64,000 nucleotides of DNA. Source: Methylococcus mesophilus. GTDB lineage: Bacteria; Pseudomonadota; Gammaproteobacteria; Methylococcales; Methylococcaceae. The notes beneath the pieces are model-generated. The model was given only the letters and a program-made list of their open reading frames with translations, made no database searches and was not told where the DNA came from. Positions 9,731 through 20,545 of this stretch are shown piece by piece; the first letter of the stretch is position 1, and each line of letters opens with the position of its first letter. The stretch spans positions 3,727,501 through 3,791,500 of the forward strand of contig NZ_CP110921.1 in assembly GCF_026247885.1 (NCBI RefSeq). Direction: 5' to 3'. The position numbers and the translations under genes are program-made.

Positions 9731-11020
9731 TCACTTTGCGTTCGGGAAACGGGCCAGCAGCATGCCACGCAGCAGCTCGCGGAACGGGTCGGGGCGCATC
9801 CGTTCGACGATTTCCGCCGCGAAGGCAAAGGTCAGCATCTCGCGGGCCGTGGCTGCGTCGATGCCGCGCGATTCCAGGTAGAACACTGAATCCGGATCGA
9901 GCTGGCCGATCGTGACGCCGTGGGCGCATTTCACGTCGTCGGCATGGATCTCGAGCTGCGGCTTGATGTCGATCTCGGCGTCTTCGGACAGCAGCAGGTT
10001 GCGGTTGTTCATTTCCGCGTCGGTCTTCTGAGCGTCCGCGTGCACCACGATCCGGCCCTGGAACACGCCGCGCGAGCGGTCCTTGAGGATGCCCCGGTAG
10101 GTCACGCGGCTGGCGCCGTGCGGCTCGTCGTGGTCCACCCGGACGTGGTTGTCGACGTGCTGGCGATTCTCGCTCAGGAACAACCCGTTCATCTCGGTCT
10201 GGGCCGCGTGGGCGAGGCGGGCATGCGTTTCGTTGCGGACCAGCAGCCCTCCCAGCGACAAAGTGTGATGGCCGAAGCGGCCGTCGCGGGCGACGCGGGC
10301 GTAGCTGCCGCCGAAGTGGTAGGCCCTGCCGCCGTCGAGCTGGAGCTTGTAATGGTTCAGGCCACCGTTGTCCCCGATTTCGATCTGGTTGACCACGGCG
10401 CCCAAATAGCCGGTCTCCGCGGTGCCGACGTGGGTTTCGACGACGCGCGCCTCGGCGTTCCTGCCGATTCGGATCAGGTTGCGCAGCGTGGCCCGGCCCT
10501 CGCTGCGGGTCGAGACGAAGAACAGCTGGACCGGCTTTTCCAGCACGACGCCCTCGTCCACGCGCAGCACGGCGCCGTCGGTGAAGAAGGCGGTGTTGAA
10601 ATCGACGAAGCCGTGCCGCTCGGCTTCCGGTTCGAGCGCGGATTCCAGCCAGGTCGCATCGGTTTGCAGTATCGAGCCGAGGTTGTCCAGCGTCACGCCG
10701 GCAGGCAGGCCGTTCCGCTCGGACAACTCGGGCGCGAACAGGCCGTCGACGAATACCAGCGACCAGGCATCCGCGATCCGGTAGCCCTCAATCAGCGAGT
10801 TGGCGGTCGCGATATCGGCGGGACCGGTCGCCGCGGTGAACAGCTTGCGCTCGATCGGCGTGACATGGGTGTAGCGCCATTCTTCGTCCCGCGGGGAGGG
10901 AAAGCCGGACGTCTCGAAGCGCGCCAGCGCCTGCCGGCGGAGCCGGCTCAGCCAGGCAGGTTCGTGGGTGGCCGGTTCGCGGTACGAATCAACGTAAAGG
11001 CTGTGAGATAGCGCACTCAT
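9731..11020 (-). CDS. sufD: Fe-S assembly scaffold protein SufD
   Basis: The 429-residue protein has the SufB/SufD beta-helix core in its second half (FQGRIVVHADAQKTDA, then CAHGVTIGQLDPD with the conserved cysteine and glycine). It forms the SufBC2D scaffold on which Fe-S clusters are built in the cytoplasm. The start is the ATG giving MSALSHSLY, one base after the sufC stop; the upstream frame overlaps sufC and is unlikely. The N-terminal third is divergent, as usual for SufD. The LESRGID segment before the C terminus matches the family. Confidence 0.94.
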   Translation of the reverse strand: MSALSHSLYVDSYREPATHEPAWLSRLRRQALARFETSGFPSPRDEEWRYTHVTPIERKLFTAATGPADIATANSLIEGYRIADAWSLVFVDGLFAPELSERNGLPAGVTLDNLGSILQTDATWLESALEPEAERHGFVDFNTAFFTDGAVLRVDEGVVLEKPVQLFFVSTRSEGRATLRNLIRIGRNAEARVVETHVGTAETGYLGAVVNQIEIGDNGGLNHYKLQLDGGRAYHFGGSYARVARDGRFGHHTLSLGGLLVRNETHARLAHAAQTEMNGLFLSENRQHVDNHVRVDHDEPHGASRVTYRGILKDRSRGVFQGRIVVHADAQKTDAEMNNRNLLLSEDAEIDIKPQLEIHADDVKCAHGVTIGQLDPDSVFYLESRGIDAATAREMLTFAFAAEIVERMRPDPFRELLRGMLLARFPNAK

Positions 11021-11021
11021 C

Positions 11022-11798
<777 letters not shown>

Positions 11799-11815
11799 GG
11801 GGTTCTTAATCTGAT

Positions 11816-13261
11816 TCAACCGACGCTGCCTTCCAGGCTGATGCCCAGCAGCGCCTGGGCTTCCACCGCGAATTCCATGGGCAGTTCCTTGAAGACCTGC
11901 TTGCAGAAGCCGTTCACGATCATGGAGACCGCATCCTCCGCCGACAGGCCGCGCTGCTGGCAGAAGAACAGCTGGTCTTCGCTGATCTTCGAGGTCGTCG
12001 CCTCGTGCTCGACCTGGGCGGAGGGCTGCTTCACCTCGATGTAGGGGAAGGTGTGCGCCCCGCAACGGTCGCCGATCAGCAGCGAATCGCACTGGGTGTA
12101 GTTGCGGGCGTTGTCGGCGCTCTTGAGGACCTTCACCAGTCCGCGGTAGCTGTTCTGGGCACGGCCGGCGGAAATGCCCTTGGATATGATCGTGCTACGG
12201 GTATTCTTGCCGATGTGGATCATCTTGGTGCCGGTATCGGCCTGCTGGCGGTGGTTGGTGACCGCCACCGAGTAGAACTCGCCGACCGAGTCGTCGCCGC
12301 GCAGAATGCAGCTGGGGTATTTCCAGGTGATGGCCGAGCCGGTTTCCACCTGGGTCCAGGAAATCTTCGAACGCGCGCCCCGGCAGTCCCCTCGCTTGGT
12401 GACGAAGTTGTAGATGCCGCCGCGGCCTTCCTCGTCGCCGGGATACCAGTTCTGCACGGTCGAGTACTTGATCTGGGCGCCTTCCAGCGCGACGAGTTCG
12501 ACCACCGCCGCGTGCAGCTGGTTCTCGTCGCGCATCGGTGCGGTGCAGCCCTCCAGGTAGCTGACGTGGCTGCCCTCGTCGGCGACGATCAGGGTCCGCT
12601 CGAATTGGCCGGTCTTGGCCGCATTGATGCGGAAATAGGTCGACAGCTCCATCGGGCAGCGCACGCCCTTTGGGATGTAGACGAAGGAGCCGTCCGAGAA
12701 CACCGCCGAGTTGAGCGCCGCGAAGAAATTGTCTCCCGCCGGCACCACGCTGCCCAGATATTGCCGGACCAGTTCCGGATGTTTCTCGATCGCCTCCGAC
12801 ATGGAGCAGAAGATCACGCCGGCTTCGGCCAGCTTGTCCTTGAAGGTGGTCGCCACCGACACGGAATCGAACACCGCGTCCACCGCCACGCCGGCCAGCT
12901 TTTCCTGCTCGTACAGCGGGATGCCCAGCTTGTTGTAGGTTTCCAGCAGCTTGGGATCGACCTCGTCCAGGGATTTCGGGTGGTCCATGGTTTTCGGCGC
13001 GGAATAGTAGCTGATGGCCTGATAGTCCACTGGCTCGTACTCGACGAAGGCCCAGCGCGGTTCCTGCATCGTCAGCCAGTGGCGGTAGGCGCTCAAGCGC
13101 CATTCCAGCATGAATTCCGGCTCGTTTTTCTTCTGCGAAATGGCGCGGATGACGTCCTCGTTCAGGCCGGGCGGAAGCGTGTCGGTTTCCAACTCGGTGA
13201 CGAAGCCGGGCTTGTATTCCTGTTTGATCAGGCGGTCCAGGGTTTCTGCCGTGGCGGACAT
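11816..13261 (-). CDS. sufB: Fe-S assembly scaffold protein SufB
   Basis: The protein has 481 residues, the usual SufB length. It contains the beta-helix core with the cysteine-rich [18 protein letters not shown] region and TVQNWYPGD, and ends with the [14 protein letters not shown] segment. SufB carries the nascent cluster in the SufBC2D complex. It starts 16 bp after the Rrf2-type regulator and is the first structural gene of the operon. Gene order sufB-C-D-S-U fits SUF operons whose regulator is the upstream Rrf2 gene. Confidence 0.96.
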   Translation of the reverse strand: MSATAETLDRLIKQEYKPGFVTELETDTLPPGLNEDVIRAISQKKNEPEFMLEWRLSAYRHWLTMQEPRWAFVEYEPVDYQAISYYSAPKTMDHPKSLDEVDPKLLETYNKLGIPLYEQEKLAGVAVDAVFDSVSVATTFKDKLAEAGVIFCSMSEAIEKHPELVRQYLGSVVPAGDNFFAALNSAVFSDGSFVYIPKGVRCPMELSTYFRINAAKTGQFERTLIVADEGSHVSYLEGCTAPMRDENQLHAAVVELVALEGAQIKYSTVQNWYPGDEEGRGGIYNFVTKRGDCRGARSKISWTQVETGSAITWKYPSCILRGDDSVGEFYSVAVTNHRQQADTGTKMIHIGKNTRSTIISKGISAGRAQNSYRGLVKVLKSADNARNYTQCDSLLIGDRCGAHTFPYIEVKQPSAQVEHEATTSKISEDQLFFCQQRGLSAEDAVSMIVNGFCKQVFKELPMEFAVEAQALLGISLEGSVG

Positions 13262-13277
13262 GGCGTTGCTCTGAGGT

Positions 13278-13739
13278 TTATCGGGGTTGGGGCTGCAGCC
13301 GTGCCAGCGAAATCGGCACTTCGTCCGTCGAGGCGGATACCGGGCGGATCATGTCCGCCAGGCTGACCGACTCCAGCGCGGTCTGCACCGCCCGGTTGAT
13401 CACGTTCCAGTGGCTGCGGACATCGCAGGACGAAGACTGCTGGCAAAGCGCCTGTTCGGCGCTGCATTCGGTGAGCGCGATCGGCCCTTCGAGGGCGCCG
13501 ATGATCCTGGCGACGCTGGTGTGTTCCGGCTTCCGTGCCAGGGCGTAGCCGCCGCGGGCGCCGCGGGTCGAGGTCACGATTCCGGCTCGTGCCAGCGCCT
13601 TCAGGATCTTGCTCGCGGTCGGCATCGCGATCGAGGTCTGATCCGCCAACTCGGCCGCGGCGAAGGTCTGTTCGTCGGCGCGGGCCATCTGGCCCAGGAT
13701 GATGATCGCGTAGTCGGTCAGTTTGCTTATTCGCAGCAT
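13278..13739 (-). CDS. Rrf2-family regulator of the SUF operon
   Basis: This 153-residue regulator has the Rrf2 winged helix at residues 1-80 ([34 protein letters not shown]). A cysteine cluster follows (ECSAEQALC then C after five residues), which in Rrf2 proteins such as IscR holds a [2Fe-2S] cluster. It is first in the operon, 16 bp before sufB, so it probably senses cluster status and represses its own operon. It belongs to the group annotated as SUF system regulators rather than IscR of the isc operon. Confidence 0.9.
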   Translation of the reverse strand: MLRISKLTDYAIIILGQMARADEQTFAAAELADQTSIAMPTASKILKALARAGIVTSTRGARGGYALARKPEHTSVARIIGALEGPIALTECSAEQALCQQSSSCDVRSHWNVINRAVQTALESVSLADMIRPVSASTDEVPISLARLQPQPR

Positions 13740-13760
13740 CGCGGCACCTGCTCAAATTCC

Positions 13761-13798
13761 GGACCATTTTAGTCCTGATTAATTTCCAAGTAAACAAC
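13761..13798 (-). promoter_or_regulatory. Probable SUF operon promoter/operator
   Basis: The AT-rich stretch just before the Rrf2 gene, read on the minus strand, contains TTGTTTACTTGG and then GACTAAAAT, plausible -35 and -10 elements. An imperfect dyad (GGAC at 13761 and GTCC ending 13775, around seven AT-rich bases) overlaps the -10. Autoregulation by the Rrf2 protein at this site is an inference from position only. Confidence 0.35.
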
Positions 13799-13937
13799 TC
13801 GGGTTAACCGGCACAAAATCCCGAATTGCTCCGATTTCCCGCGACATTTTTCAGAGCGCCGCTCTCGTCACCGTCCTGCAAACAAACCCTTCTAGCATCC
13901 CCGGCTCGGCAAATTTTTCGACAAACTGGAGGGCATC

Positions 13938-15041
13938 ATGAAACACCTGGGAGATTTTCGATCGGTTCAGCGGGCGGTGCGCAGACTGGGTGCGGGGGCA
14001 TTGTCCCTGCCGCTGCTGGCGGCTGCCGCCATGGCTTCGCCGAACGTTTCCGCCGACGGTCTGGGCCGTGGCTATCCCTACGCCATCGGGCTCTGGGGCG
14101 ATCTGCCGTATTCCACGGCCCAGGCGGCCGGTGTCGACAATCTGATCGAGGACATGAACGCTCAGTTCCTCGCCTTTACCGTCCACGACGGCGATCTGAA
14201 ATCGGGCGGCAGCGAGTGCACCGACGCGGTATACACCGCGGCCCTCGGCTATTTCAATGCGCTGAAGGCGCCCGCCATGTTCACGCCCGGCGACAATGAT
14301 TGGACCGATTGCGACCGCAAACCCAATTACAACTCCCTGGCCCAGCTCGACAAGGAGCGACAGCTGTTCTTCGGCACGCCGTTCTCCCTCGGGCAGCGCC
14401 GCATGCGTCAGGAAGTCCAGACCAGTCCGCTTTGCCTCGGGGCGGACGGTTCCTACGTCGCTTGCGTCGAGAACCGCCGTTGGAGCGTCGGCCGGGTGAT
14501 CTACGCCACCATGAACGTGCAGGGCTCGTGCAACAACCTCTGCGACGTCAAGCCCGATCCGGTGGAATATGCCGCACGCAACGCGGCCAACATCGCCTGG
14601 ATGAAGGAAACCTTCGAACTGGCCAAGACCCGCAAGGCCGCAGCCGTCATGTTCATTTCGCAGGCCAATCCCGGCTGGGACCTGAACGATCCGGAGCGGG
14701 CGCCGCTGCGCGATCCGAAGACGCTCGCGGAAACCGATGGCTACCCCGACGGCTTCCAGGAGTTCCTCAGCGCGTTGCGTGATGAGGTCATCGCATTCCG
14801 CCGGCCGGTCGCCTACGTGCACGGCGATTCGCATTATTTCCGCGTCGACAGGCCGTTCCTGGACGTCCAGGGACGCCGGCTCGAAAACTTCACCCGCGTC
14901 GAAACCTTCGGCGACAATCAGGGCAACGGCACCAACGACGTGCAATGGCTGAAGGTGCTGGTCGATCCGGGCAGCCGCGAAGTGTTTTACTACCAGCCGC
15001 AGATCGTGCCGGTCAACCGCGTGGCGGTCCCGGCACCGTAA
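13938..15041 (+). CDS. Secreted metallophosphoesterase-like protein
   Basis: The 367-residue protein starts at an ATG behind GGAG and has an N-terminal signal (cleavage likely near residue 40, after a leucine/alanine core). Metal-binding motifs of calcineurin-like phosphoesterases are visible: GLWGDLPY, HDGDLKSG, PGDNDW (in place of GNHD/E) and, near the end, HGDSHYFR. It likely hydrolyses a phosphoester in the periplasm or outside; the substrate is unknown. Four cysteines between about residues 165 and 205 could form disulfides, consistent with export. It is divergent from the SUF operon and stands alone. Confidence 0.78.
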   Translation: MKHLGDFRSVQRAVRRLGAGALSLPLLAAAAMASPNVSADGLGRGYPYAIGLWGDLPYSTAQAAGVDNLIEDMNAQFLAFTVHDGDLKSGGSECTDAVYTAALGYFNALKAPAMFTPGDNDWTDCDRKPNYNSLAQLDKERQLFFGTPFSLGQRRMRQEVQTSPLCLGADGSYVACVENRRWSVGRVIYATMNVQGSCNNLCDVKPDPVEYAARNAANIAWMKETFELAKTRKAAAVMFISQANPGWDLNDPERAPLRDPKTLAETDGYPDGFQEFLSALRDEVIAFRRPVAYVHGDSHYFRVDRPFLDVQGRRLENFTRVETFGDNQGNGTNDVQWLKVLVDPGSREVFYYQPQIVPVNRVAVPAP

Positions 15042-15267
15042 GCGGGGCGAAACTTGCGGGGGCGGGCCGCGTCCACGTACGGTCCGCTTCTCTCCTTAGG
15101 ACGTCTCCATGATTCACCGCGCTGCCTGGACGCCCCGCGACCCGGCGGCGTTCCGGTCGCTCCCCACTCCGATCCCAAGCGGTTTCCGGGGCATCGAAAA
15201 ATAGCGCCTTCCCCCGTCGGCTTGCTGTACCCAAAGGCCGCCGTGGTTTATGTTAACCGGAGGCGCG

Positions 15268-15333
15268 ATGGCTCCGGGAAAAGGATGGCAGGATGCGGTC
15301 GTCGCTCTTTGCCGGTGGAGTGGATCTGAATGA
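15268..15333 (+). CDS. Possible 21-residue leader ORF before lspA
   Basis: An ATG at 15268 follows a strong ribosome site (GGAGG, 15259-15263) and opens a 21-codon frame ending 13 bases before the lspA start. It could be a leader peptide or a coincidence. Nothing else is seen in the 305-bp gap from 15042 to 15346. Confidence 0.2.
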   Translation: MAPGKGWQDAVVALCRWSGSE

Positions 15334-15346
15334 GGAAAATATTGCG

Positions 15347-15856
15347 ATGACGACGGTCAAACGACTAGCCCTGGTGTTCACGATCTTGGCGTCCAGCGTG
15401 GGCTGCGACCAGGTGACCAAGGAAGCTGCCAGGGCTTGCCTCGAACCGGGTTCCGGCGTCTCCTTCTTTGGCGATTTGTTCCGGCTGCAGTATGCGGAGA
15501 ATACGGGCGCGTTTTTGAGCCTGGGTTCGATGTTGCCGGAAGACCTCCGGTTCTGGGTATTCACCTTGGCAAATGGTCTGGGCTTGGTCTGTTTGTTGAT
15601 TTTCGTCCTGCTGCGTCGGAACCTGCTTCCTGCGAATGTCGCCGGCCTGTCTTTGCTGATCGCCGGCGGCGTGGGCAATCTCATCGACCGTGTATCCAAC
15701 CAGGGCGCGGTGATCGACTTCCTGAATATCGGCCTCGGGAACTTCCGTACCGGTATTTTCAATGTGGCCGATGTCGCAATAATGGCCGGCGCTGCCCTGT
15801 TGCTGCTCGCGGCTTATGCCCAGGACAACGCGTCAGATCGGGAACGGCTCGAATGA
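15347..15856 (+). CDS. lspA: Lipoprotein signal peptidase (signal peptidase II)
   Basis: This 169-residue inner-membrane aspartyl protease removes signal peptides from prolipoproteins. Four hydrophobic segments are visible. The family motifs are DQVTK near the N terminus, NTGAFLSLG, GGVGNLIDRV with the first catalytic aspartate, and FNVADVAI with the second. The start at 15347 has GAGGA 10 bases upstream and gives a usual length; an earlier in-frame ATG at 15293 would add 18 residues. It lacks the common neighbours ileS and fkpB, so it may be a second copy. Its stop overlaps the next start (ATGA). Confidence 0.9.
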   Translation: MTTVKRLALVFTILASSVGCDQVTKEAARACLEPGSGVSFFGDLFRLQYAENTGAFLSLGSMLPEDLRFWVFTLANGLGLVCLLIFVLLRRNLLPANVAGLSLLIAGGVGNLIDRVSNQGAVIDFLNIGLGNFRTGIFNVADVAIMAGAALLLLAAYAQDNASDRERLE

Positions 15857-16497
15857 CGGCACCCTTCTATACCCCCGATCCTTTCGCGGAAAGGGATTTC
15901 GGACGGCTGACCGCCTTTCTGCGGAATCATCCTTTCGCCATGCTCGTATCGATAGACGGCGATTCCCCGATGGTCAGCCATCTTCCGCTCCTGTTCGATC
16001 CGGCGGGGGGATCCCAGGGTAGATTGTCCGGCCACTTGGCGCGAGCCAACCCCCATTGGCGGCTGCTGGACCGGGGAATGCCCGCGCTCGCGGTATTCCG
16101 CGGGCCGCATGCATACGTGTCTCCGTCGTGGTATGCCTCGTCTGCGGTGCCGACCTGGGGCTACGCGGTCGTCCATGTGAAGGGAATGCCCAGGATCGTC
16201 GATGACAAGGCTGAATGCACGGCAATGCTCAGGCGGATGACGGCTGCCTACGAGTCGCGTCTGCCCGATCCGTGGGAATTCGAGACCGGGGATGGCCGGC
16301 TGCTGGACAGGATCGTGGCTTTCGAGATCGAGGTGACCGAACTCCAGGGCAAATTCAAGCTGAGTCAGAACCGGTCGGCCGAGGACCGCCGCCGGGTCAT
16401 CGAGAAGCTCGCCGGTTCGCCGTTGGCGTCCGAAGGGGAACTCGCACGGCTCATGGAGGACTGGCAGAGTCCTCCGGAGCATCCGTTCGGTTCGTAG
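15853..16497 (+). CDS. PaiB-like FMN-binding protein
   Basis: The 214-residue protein matches the PaiB/FMN-binding negative transcriptional regulator family, a split-barrel fold. Family features are YTPDPFAERD at the N terminus, HLPLLFD, GHLARANPHW, the segment AYVSPSWYA, TWGYAVVHVKG, and GKFKLSQNR near the end. PaiB was described in Bacillus as a regulator of sporulation and protease genes; in Gram-negatives it is more likely a flavin-dependent or heme-related enzyme. It is translationally coupled to lspA by a 4-base overlap. Confidence 0.85.
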   Translation: MTAPFYTPDPFAERDFGRLTAFLRNHPFAMLVSIDGDSPMVSHLPLLFDPAGGSQGRLSGHLARANPHWRLLDRGMPALAVFRGPHAYVSPSWYASSAVPTWGYAVVHVKGMPRIVDDKAECTAMLRRMTAAYESRLPDPWEFETGDGRLLDRIVAFEIEVTELQGKFKLSQNRSAEDRRRVIEKLAGSPLASEGELARLMEDWQSPPEHPFGS

Positions 16498-16524
16498 CAT
16501 TTACGTTCACCTGCGGGAGGGGCG

Positions 16525-18174
16525 ATGGACACAGAGGATCCCGGCACTATCGGACAACATCTGCTCACCTGCCTTTACCAGGCGGGTGTCGAGCACATCT
16601 TTGGCGTTCCCGGCGATTACGTGCTTGGCTTCTACGATTTGATGGCCAAAGGTCCCGTCCGGCATATCGGGACCACGCGGGAGGACACCGCCGCCTTCGC
16701 CGCCGACGGCTATGCCCGCTGCCGGGGTATGGGCGCGCTGGCGGTGACTTACGGGGTCGGTGCGCTCAACACCGTCAACGCCGTCGCCGGCGCCTATGCG
16801 GAATCCTCGCCGGTGGTGGTCATCAGCGGTGCGCCGGGGGTGCGCGAGCAAAGGGAAGACCCGTTGATCCACCACCGCTTCGGGCCGTTCCGGTTTCAGC
16901 GCGAGATATTCGAACGGATCACCTGCGCCGCCGTGGTGCTGGACGATCCGGTGATCGCGTTCCGGCAGGTGGAGCGTGCGCTCGCGGCCGCCCGCCAGCA
17001 TTGCAAGCCGGTGTACATCGAGATTCCCGCCGACCGGGTGATGGCGCCGGGATATCCGATTCCGCAGGAAATCCCGGAAGCGCCTTTCAGCGACGATTCG
17101 GCCCTGGCGGAAGCGGTCGCCGAGGCCGCGGAGCTCCTGGGCCGTGCGGTGTCGCCGGTGGTCCTTGCAGGCGTCGAGTTGCACCGGCGAGGGCTCCAGG
17201 ACGCCCTCGTCGGGCTCGTCGAGCAGGCGCGCCTGCCGGTGGCGGCGACCTTAACCGGCAAGTCGGTGTTCGCCGAGCGCCATCCCGCCTATCTGGGGGT
17301 GTACGAGGGCGCGATGAGCACGGAAAACGCGCGCTACATGGTCGAGCAGTCCGACCTCCTGCTGATGCTCGGGGTCACGCTGAACGACGTGGACACGGGC
17401 ATCTACACGGCGCGTCTCGATCCGCAGCGCATCGTCCGCGCCGCCCAGAACGAGGTCGTGATTCGCCATCACCGCTATCCCCGCGTCCTGCTCGCGGACT
17501 TCGTCACGGCCCTGGCGCGGTCCGCCAAGGCTCGGGGCGAGGCGTTTCCGGTGCCGGCATGGCCGGAACCGTGGGACTTTCCCGCGCCGGACCGGCCGAT
17601 GACGATCGCCCGGCTGGTGGAGCGGCTCGACCGCGCGCTGACCTCCGACATGATCGTAGTGTGCGACGTCGGCGACTGCCTGTTCGCCGCCACCGCCCTG
17701 CGCGTGCACCGGTGCAGCGAATTTCTGGCGTCCGCCTTCTATACCTCAATGGGTTTCGCGGTGCCCGCCGCCCTTGGGGCGCAGATTGCGCGTCCCGACC
17801 ACCGGACGCTGATCCTGGTCGGCGACGGGGCCTTTCAGATGACCGGTACGGAGCTGTCGACCCATGCCCGTCTCGGCCTGGCACCCATCGTGGTGGTGTT
17901 CAACAATCGCGGTTACAGCACCGAACGCTTCATCCTCGACGGGGCCTTCAACGACATCGCCGACTGGCGCTTCCACCGGCTGGGCGAGGTGTTCGGCCCC
18001 CTACAGGGCTACGACGCGCCCGACGAAGCGGCGTTTGAAAGTGCGCTCAGCGAAGCGCTGGCCAACCGAAGCATGCCGAGCCTCATCAACGTCCGTCTTC
18101 CCCCCGGCGATGCTTCGATAGCCATGAAGCGTCTCGCCGGGCATCTGCAGTCCCGGGTCAAGGGCGAGGGCTGA
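16525..18174 (+). CDS. Thiamine-diphosphate 2-keto acid decarboxylase
   Basis: The 549-residue protein has the three domains of the pyruvate/indolepyruvate decarboxylase family. The N-terminal pyrimidine-binding domain shows GVPGDYVLGFYD and GIGT-like HIGTTRED; a central domain follows; the C-terminal domain has the thiamine diphosphate/Mg motif GDGAFQMTG ending in NNRGYSTE. The reaction is non-oxidative decarboxylation of a 2-keto acid to an aldehyde. The exact substrate (pyruvate, indolepyruvate, phenylpyruvate or branched 2-keto acids) cannot be told; leuA nearby on the other strand hints at branched-chain keto acids but is not proof. It starts at an ATG 8 bases after GGGAGG and overlaps the convergent GNAT gene by 17 bases. 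Confidence 0.88.
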   Translation: MDTEDPGTIGQHLLTCLYQAGVEHIFGVPGDYVLGFYDLMAKGPVRHIGTTREDTAAFAADGYARCRGMGALAVTYGVGALNTVNAVAGAYAESSPVVVISGAPGVREQREDPLIHHRFGPFRFQREIFERITCAAVVLDDPVIAFRQVERALAAARQHCKPVYIEIPADRVMAPGYPIPQEIPEAPFSDDSALAEAVAEAAELLGRAVSPVVLAGVELHRRGLQDALVGLVEQARLPVAATLTGKSVFAERHPAYLGVYEGAMSTENARYMVEQSDLLLMLGVTLNDVDTGIYTARLDPQRIVRAAQNEVVIRHHRYPRVLLADFVTALARSAKARGEAFPVPAWPEPWDFPAPDRPMTIARLVERLDRALTSDMIVVCDVGDCLFAATALRVHRCSEFLASAFYTSMGFAVPAALGAQIARPDHRTLILVGDGAFQMTGTELSTHARLGLAPIVVVFNNRGYSTERFILDGAFNDIADWRFHRLGEVFGPLQGYDAPDEAAFESALSEALANRSMPSLINVRLPPGDASIAMKRLAGHLQSRVKGEG

Positions 18175-18760
18175 AAGGGCTTTCCGACTGCCGGATCGAC
18201 CAGGCCTCGCAGCCCAGCCGGTAAAGGCAGTGCTCGTGCAGCGGATTGCCGGCCGCGATCGCAGGGTGCTGGAAGGTCTGTGGATCGCGCTGCATGCCGA
18301 GCCGGTGCATCACGGCCTGCGAACGCGAGTTTCCGAGCGTAGTGAACGATACGATCTCCGCCAGGTTCAGCTCGGCGAAGCCGACGTGCAGTGCCGCTTC
18401 CGCGGCCTCGGTCGCATAGCCCCGGCCCCAGTGATCGAAGGCGAGCCGCCAGCCGATTTCGACGCAGGGCGAGAACGGCAGCTCGGCGGATGGCACGTGC
18501 AGGCCGACGAAGCCGATGAATTCCCCGTTCGCTTTGAGTTCGGCGGCCCAGAACCCCCAGCCGCGCCGTGCTATCAGCTCCCCGATCCGTGCGGCCAAGG
18601 CGTCGCTCTCGGCCCGGGCTAAGAGCTGGGGAAAATACTCCATCACCCTGGGATCGGCATTGAGCCGGGCGAAGGGTTCCAGGTCGGATTTACGCCATTG
18701 GCGCAGGCGCAGCCGTTCGGTTTCGGGTTCGATCGGCGCCGGCGCTATCGGGGTTTGCAT
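18158..18760 (-). CDS. GNAT N-acetyltransferase, RimJ-like
   Basis: This 200-residue acetyltransferase has the pattern of the RimJ/RimL branch: [17 protein letters not shown] at the N terminus, [28 protein letters not shown] with the acetyl-CoA loop, and [18 protein letters not shown] near the end. The substrate is probably an amino group on a protein or small molecule. The ATG at 18760 lies inside the last codons of leuA (16-base overlap) and its tail overlaps the convergent decarboxylase gene, an unusually tight packing. Confidence 0.88.
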   Translation of the reverse strand: MQTPIAPAPIEPETERLRLRQWRKSDLEPFARLNADPRVMEYFPQLLARAESDALAARIGELIARRGWGFWAAELKANGEFIGFVGLHVPSAELPFSPCVEIGWRLAFDHWGRGYATEAAEAALHVGFAELNLAEIVSFTTLGNSRSQAVMHRLGMQRDPQTFQHPAIAAGNPLHEHCLYRLGCEAWSIRQSESPFSPRP

Positions 18761-20451
18761 GCTCGTGCTTCGGCTTTGGTGAAGGCGGAGCATCCTAACC
18801 GATTCACGCCGCTCACCAGTGCCTTGACCGAGGCAGTCACTAGATTGCCGTCGATGCCGACGCCATAGCATTCGCGGCCGCCGCGGCGGGGAGACAGCTC
18901 GACGAAGGCGCAGGCGCGGGCGTTTCCGCCGTCGCCGCTGACGCCTATGGAGCGCTCTTCGTAGCTGCGGACACGGAGATCGATGCCGGCGCTGCGTAGG
19001 GCATGCACGACGGCGTCGATCGGGCCGTTGCCTTCTCCGGTGAGCAAATGCGGCATGCCCTCCATCTCGACGATCAGACGTACGCCTTGGGCTGCGCCAT
19101 GTTCGAAGAGGTGGTGCTCCACGTATTTCACCGGCGTTTCCCCATTCAGGTAGGTCTGCGAGAACAGGCGCCAGAGGTCGGCGGCGCTGAGCTCGCCGCC
19201 GTGGGCGTCGGAATGACGCTGTACCATGCCGGCGAATTCGACCTGCAAACGACGAGGTAGCGCCACCCCGTATTCGGTTTCCAGCAGGTAGGCGATGCCG
19301 CCTTTGCCGGACTGGCTGTTCACCCGGATCACCGAGTCGTAGCTGCGGCCGAGATCGGCAGGATCGATCGGCAGATAGGGCACGCCCCATAAGGCGCCGG
19401 CTTGCTGGGCGGCAAAGCCTTTTTTGATCGCATCTTGGTGCGACCCCGAAAAGGCCGTGAAGACCAGATCGCCGGCATAGGGATGGCGAGGATGGATGGG
19501 CAGCTGGGTGCAGTGCTCCACGGTCCGGGCGGCGGCATTGATGTCGGAGAAATCGAGGCCGGGCAATACGCCTTGGGTATAGAGGTTCAGCGCCAGGGTC
19601 ACGATGTCCACATTGCCGGTGCGTTCTCCGTTGCCGAATAAACAGCCCTCGATCCGGTCTGCCCCGGCCATCAGGCCGAGTTCCGCCGCCGCGACCGCCG
19701 TGCCGCGGTCGTTGTGCGGGTGCAGGCTGAGGATGACGCCGTTGCGGCGGGCGAGACGCTCGTGCATCCATTCGACCTGGTCGGCATAGACATTGGGACT
19801 CGCCATCTCCACCGTGGCCGGCAGGTTGAGGATGACCTTGCGCTCCGGTGTCGCTCCCCAGGTCTCGGTCACGGCGTCGCAGACTTCCAGAGCGAAATCC
19901 AGCTCGGTTCCGGAGAAGGTTTCCGGGCTGTATTCGAGCACCCACTCGGTGTCCGGCTGCTCGGCGGCCAATTGCTGGATGAGGCGCACGGCGGAAACCG
20001 CCATGTCCAGGACTTCCGCACGGCTCATTCCGAACACGATGTCTCGGAAGGGCCGGGAGGTCGCGTTATAGACGTGGACGATGGCGCGGCGGGCGCCGCG
20101 CAGCGATTCCATGGTTCGCCGGATCAGATGCTCCCGGGACTGGGTGAGCACTTCGACGGTGACGTCGGCCGGAACATGCCCGTTCTCGATGAGCCGCCGG
20201 ACGAAATCGAAATCGGTCTGCGAGGCCGAGGGGAAGGCGATTTCGATTTCCTTGAAACCGATGTCGCAGAGCATCCGGAACAGGCGCAGTTTGCGCTCAG
20301 CATCCATGGGCTCGAACAAGGCCTGATTGCCGTCCCGCAGATCGGTGCTCATCCAGATGGGCGGGCGGGCGATGGTCCGGCCTGGCCACTGGCGGTCGGG
20401 GAGGTCGATCCGGGGAAACGGGCTGTACTTGGTTTCGGGTTGCTTCAACAC
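18745..20451 (-). CDS. leuA: 2-isopropylmalate synthase, long form
   Basis: The 568-residue enzyme makes 2-isopropylmalate from 2-ketoisovalerate and acetyl-CoA, the first committed step of leucine synthesis. The catalytic HMGL-like barrel has DLRDGNQAL (about residue 45) and [13 protein letters not shown]; the C-terminal domain carries the leucine-sensing region. Length and the start [16 protein letters not shown] match the LeuA type found in actinobacteria and some gammaproteobacteria, not the E. coli type. The start is the GTG at 20451 because AGGAG lies 8 bases upstream; an ATG at 20508 has no such site. It is divergent from an Lrp-family regulator with a shared palindrome between them. 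Confidence 0.93.
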   Translation of the reverse strand: MLKQPETKYSPFPRIDLPDRQWPGRTIARPPIWMSTDLRDGNQALFEPMDAERKLRLFRMLCDIGFKEIEIAFPSASQTDFDFVRRLIENGHVPADVTVEVLTQSREHLIRRTMESLRGARRAIVHVYNATSRPFRDIVFGMSRAEVLDMAVSAVRLIQQLAAEQPDTEWVLEYSPETFSGTELDFALEVCDAVTETWGATPERKVILNLPATVEMASPNVYADQVEWMHERLARRNGVILSLHPHNDRGTAVAAAELGLMAGADRIEGCLFGNGERTGNVDIVTLALNLYTQGVLPGLDFSDINAAARTVEHCTQLPIHPRHPYAGDLVFTAFSGSHQDAIKKGFAAQQAGALWGVPYLPIDPADLGRSYDSVIRVNSQSGKGGIAYLLETEYGVALPRRLQVEFAGMVQRHSDAHGGELSAADLWRLFSQTYLNGETPVKYVEHHLFEHGAAQGVRLIVEMEGMPHLLTGEGNGPIDAVVHALRSAGIDLRVRSYEERSIGVSGDGGNARACAFVELSPRRGGRECYGVGIDGNLVTASVKALVSGVNRLGCSAFTKAEARACKPR

Positions 20452-20545
20452 GATGCAGGCTCCTGGACGTGCGCGATGAACATTTCGGCTGGGTGAAATG
20501 CTACGCAAGATCGAGGAGCATGTGCTTGCGTTTACTGGCCATGAT

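Noticed and set aside
8769-9881. 370-codon plus-strand frame opposite sufS
   Set aside because: sufS on the other strand carries all family motifs; this is its shadow.
12005-13366. 453-codon plus-strand frame opposite sufB
   Set aside because: Shadow of sufB; no motif or ribosome site.
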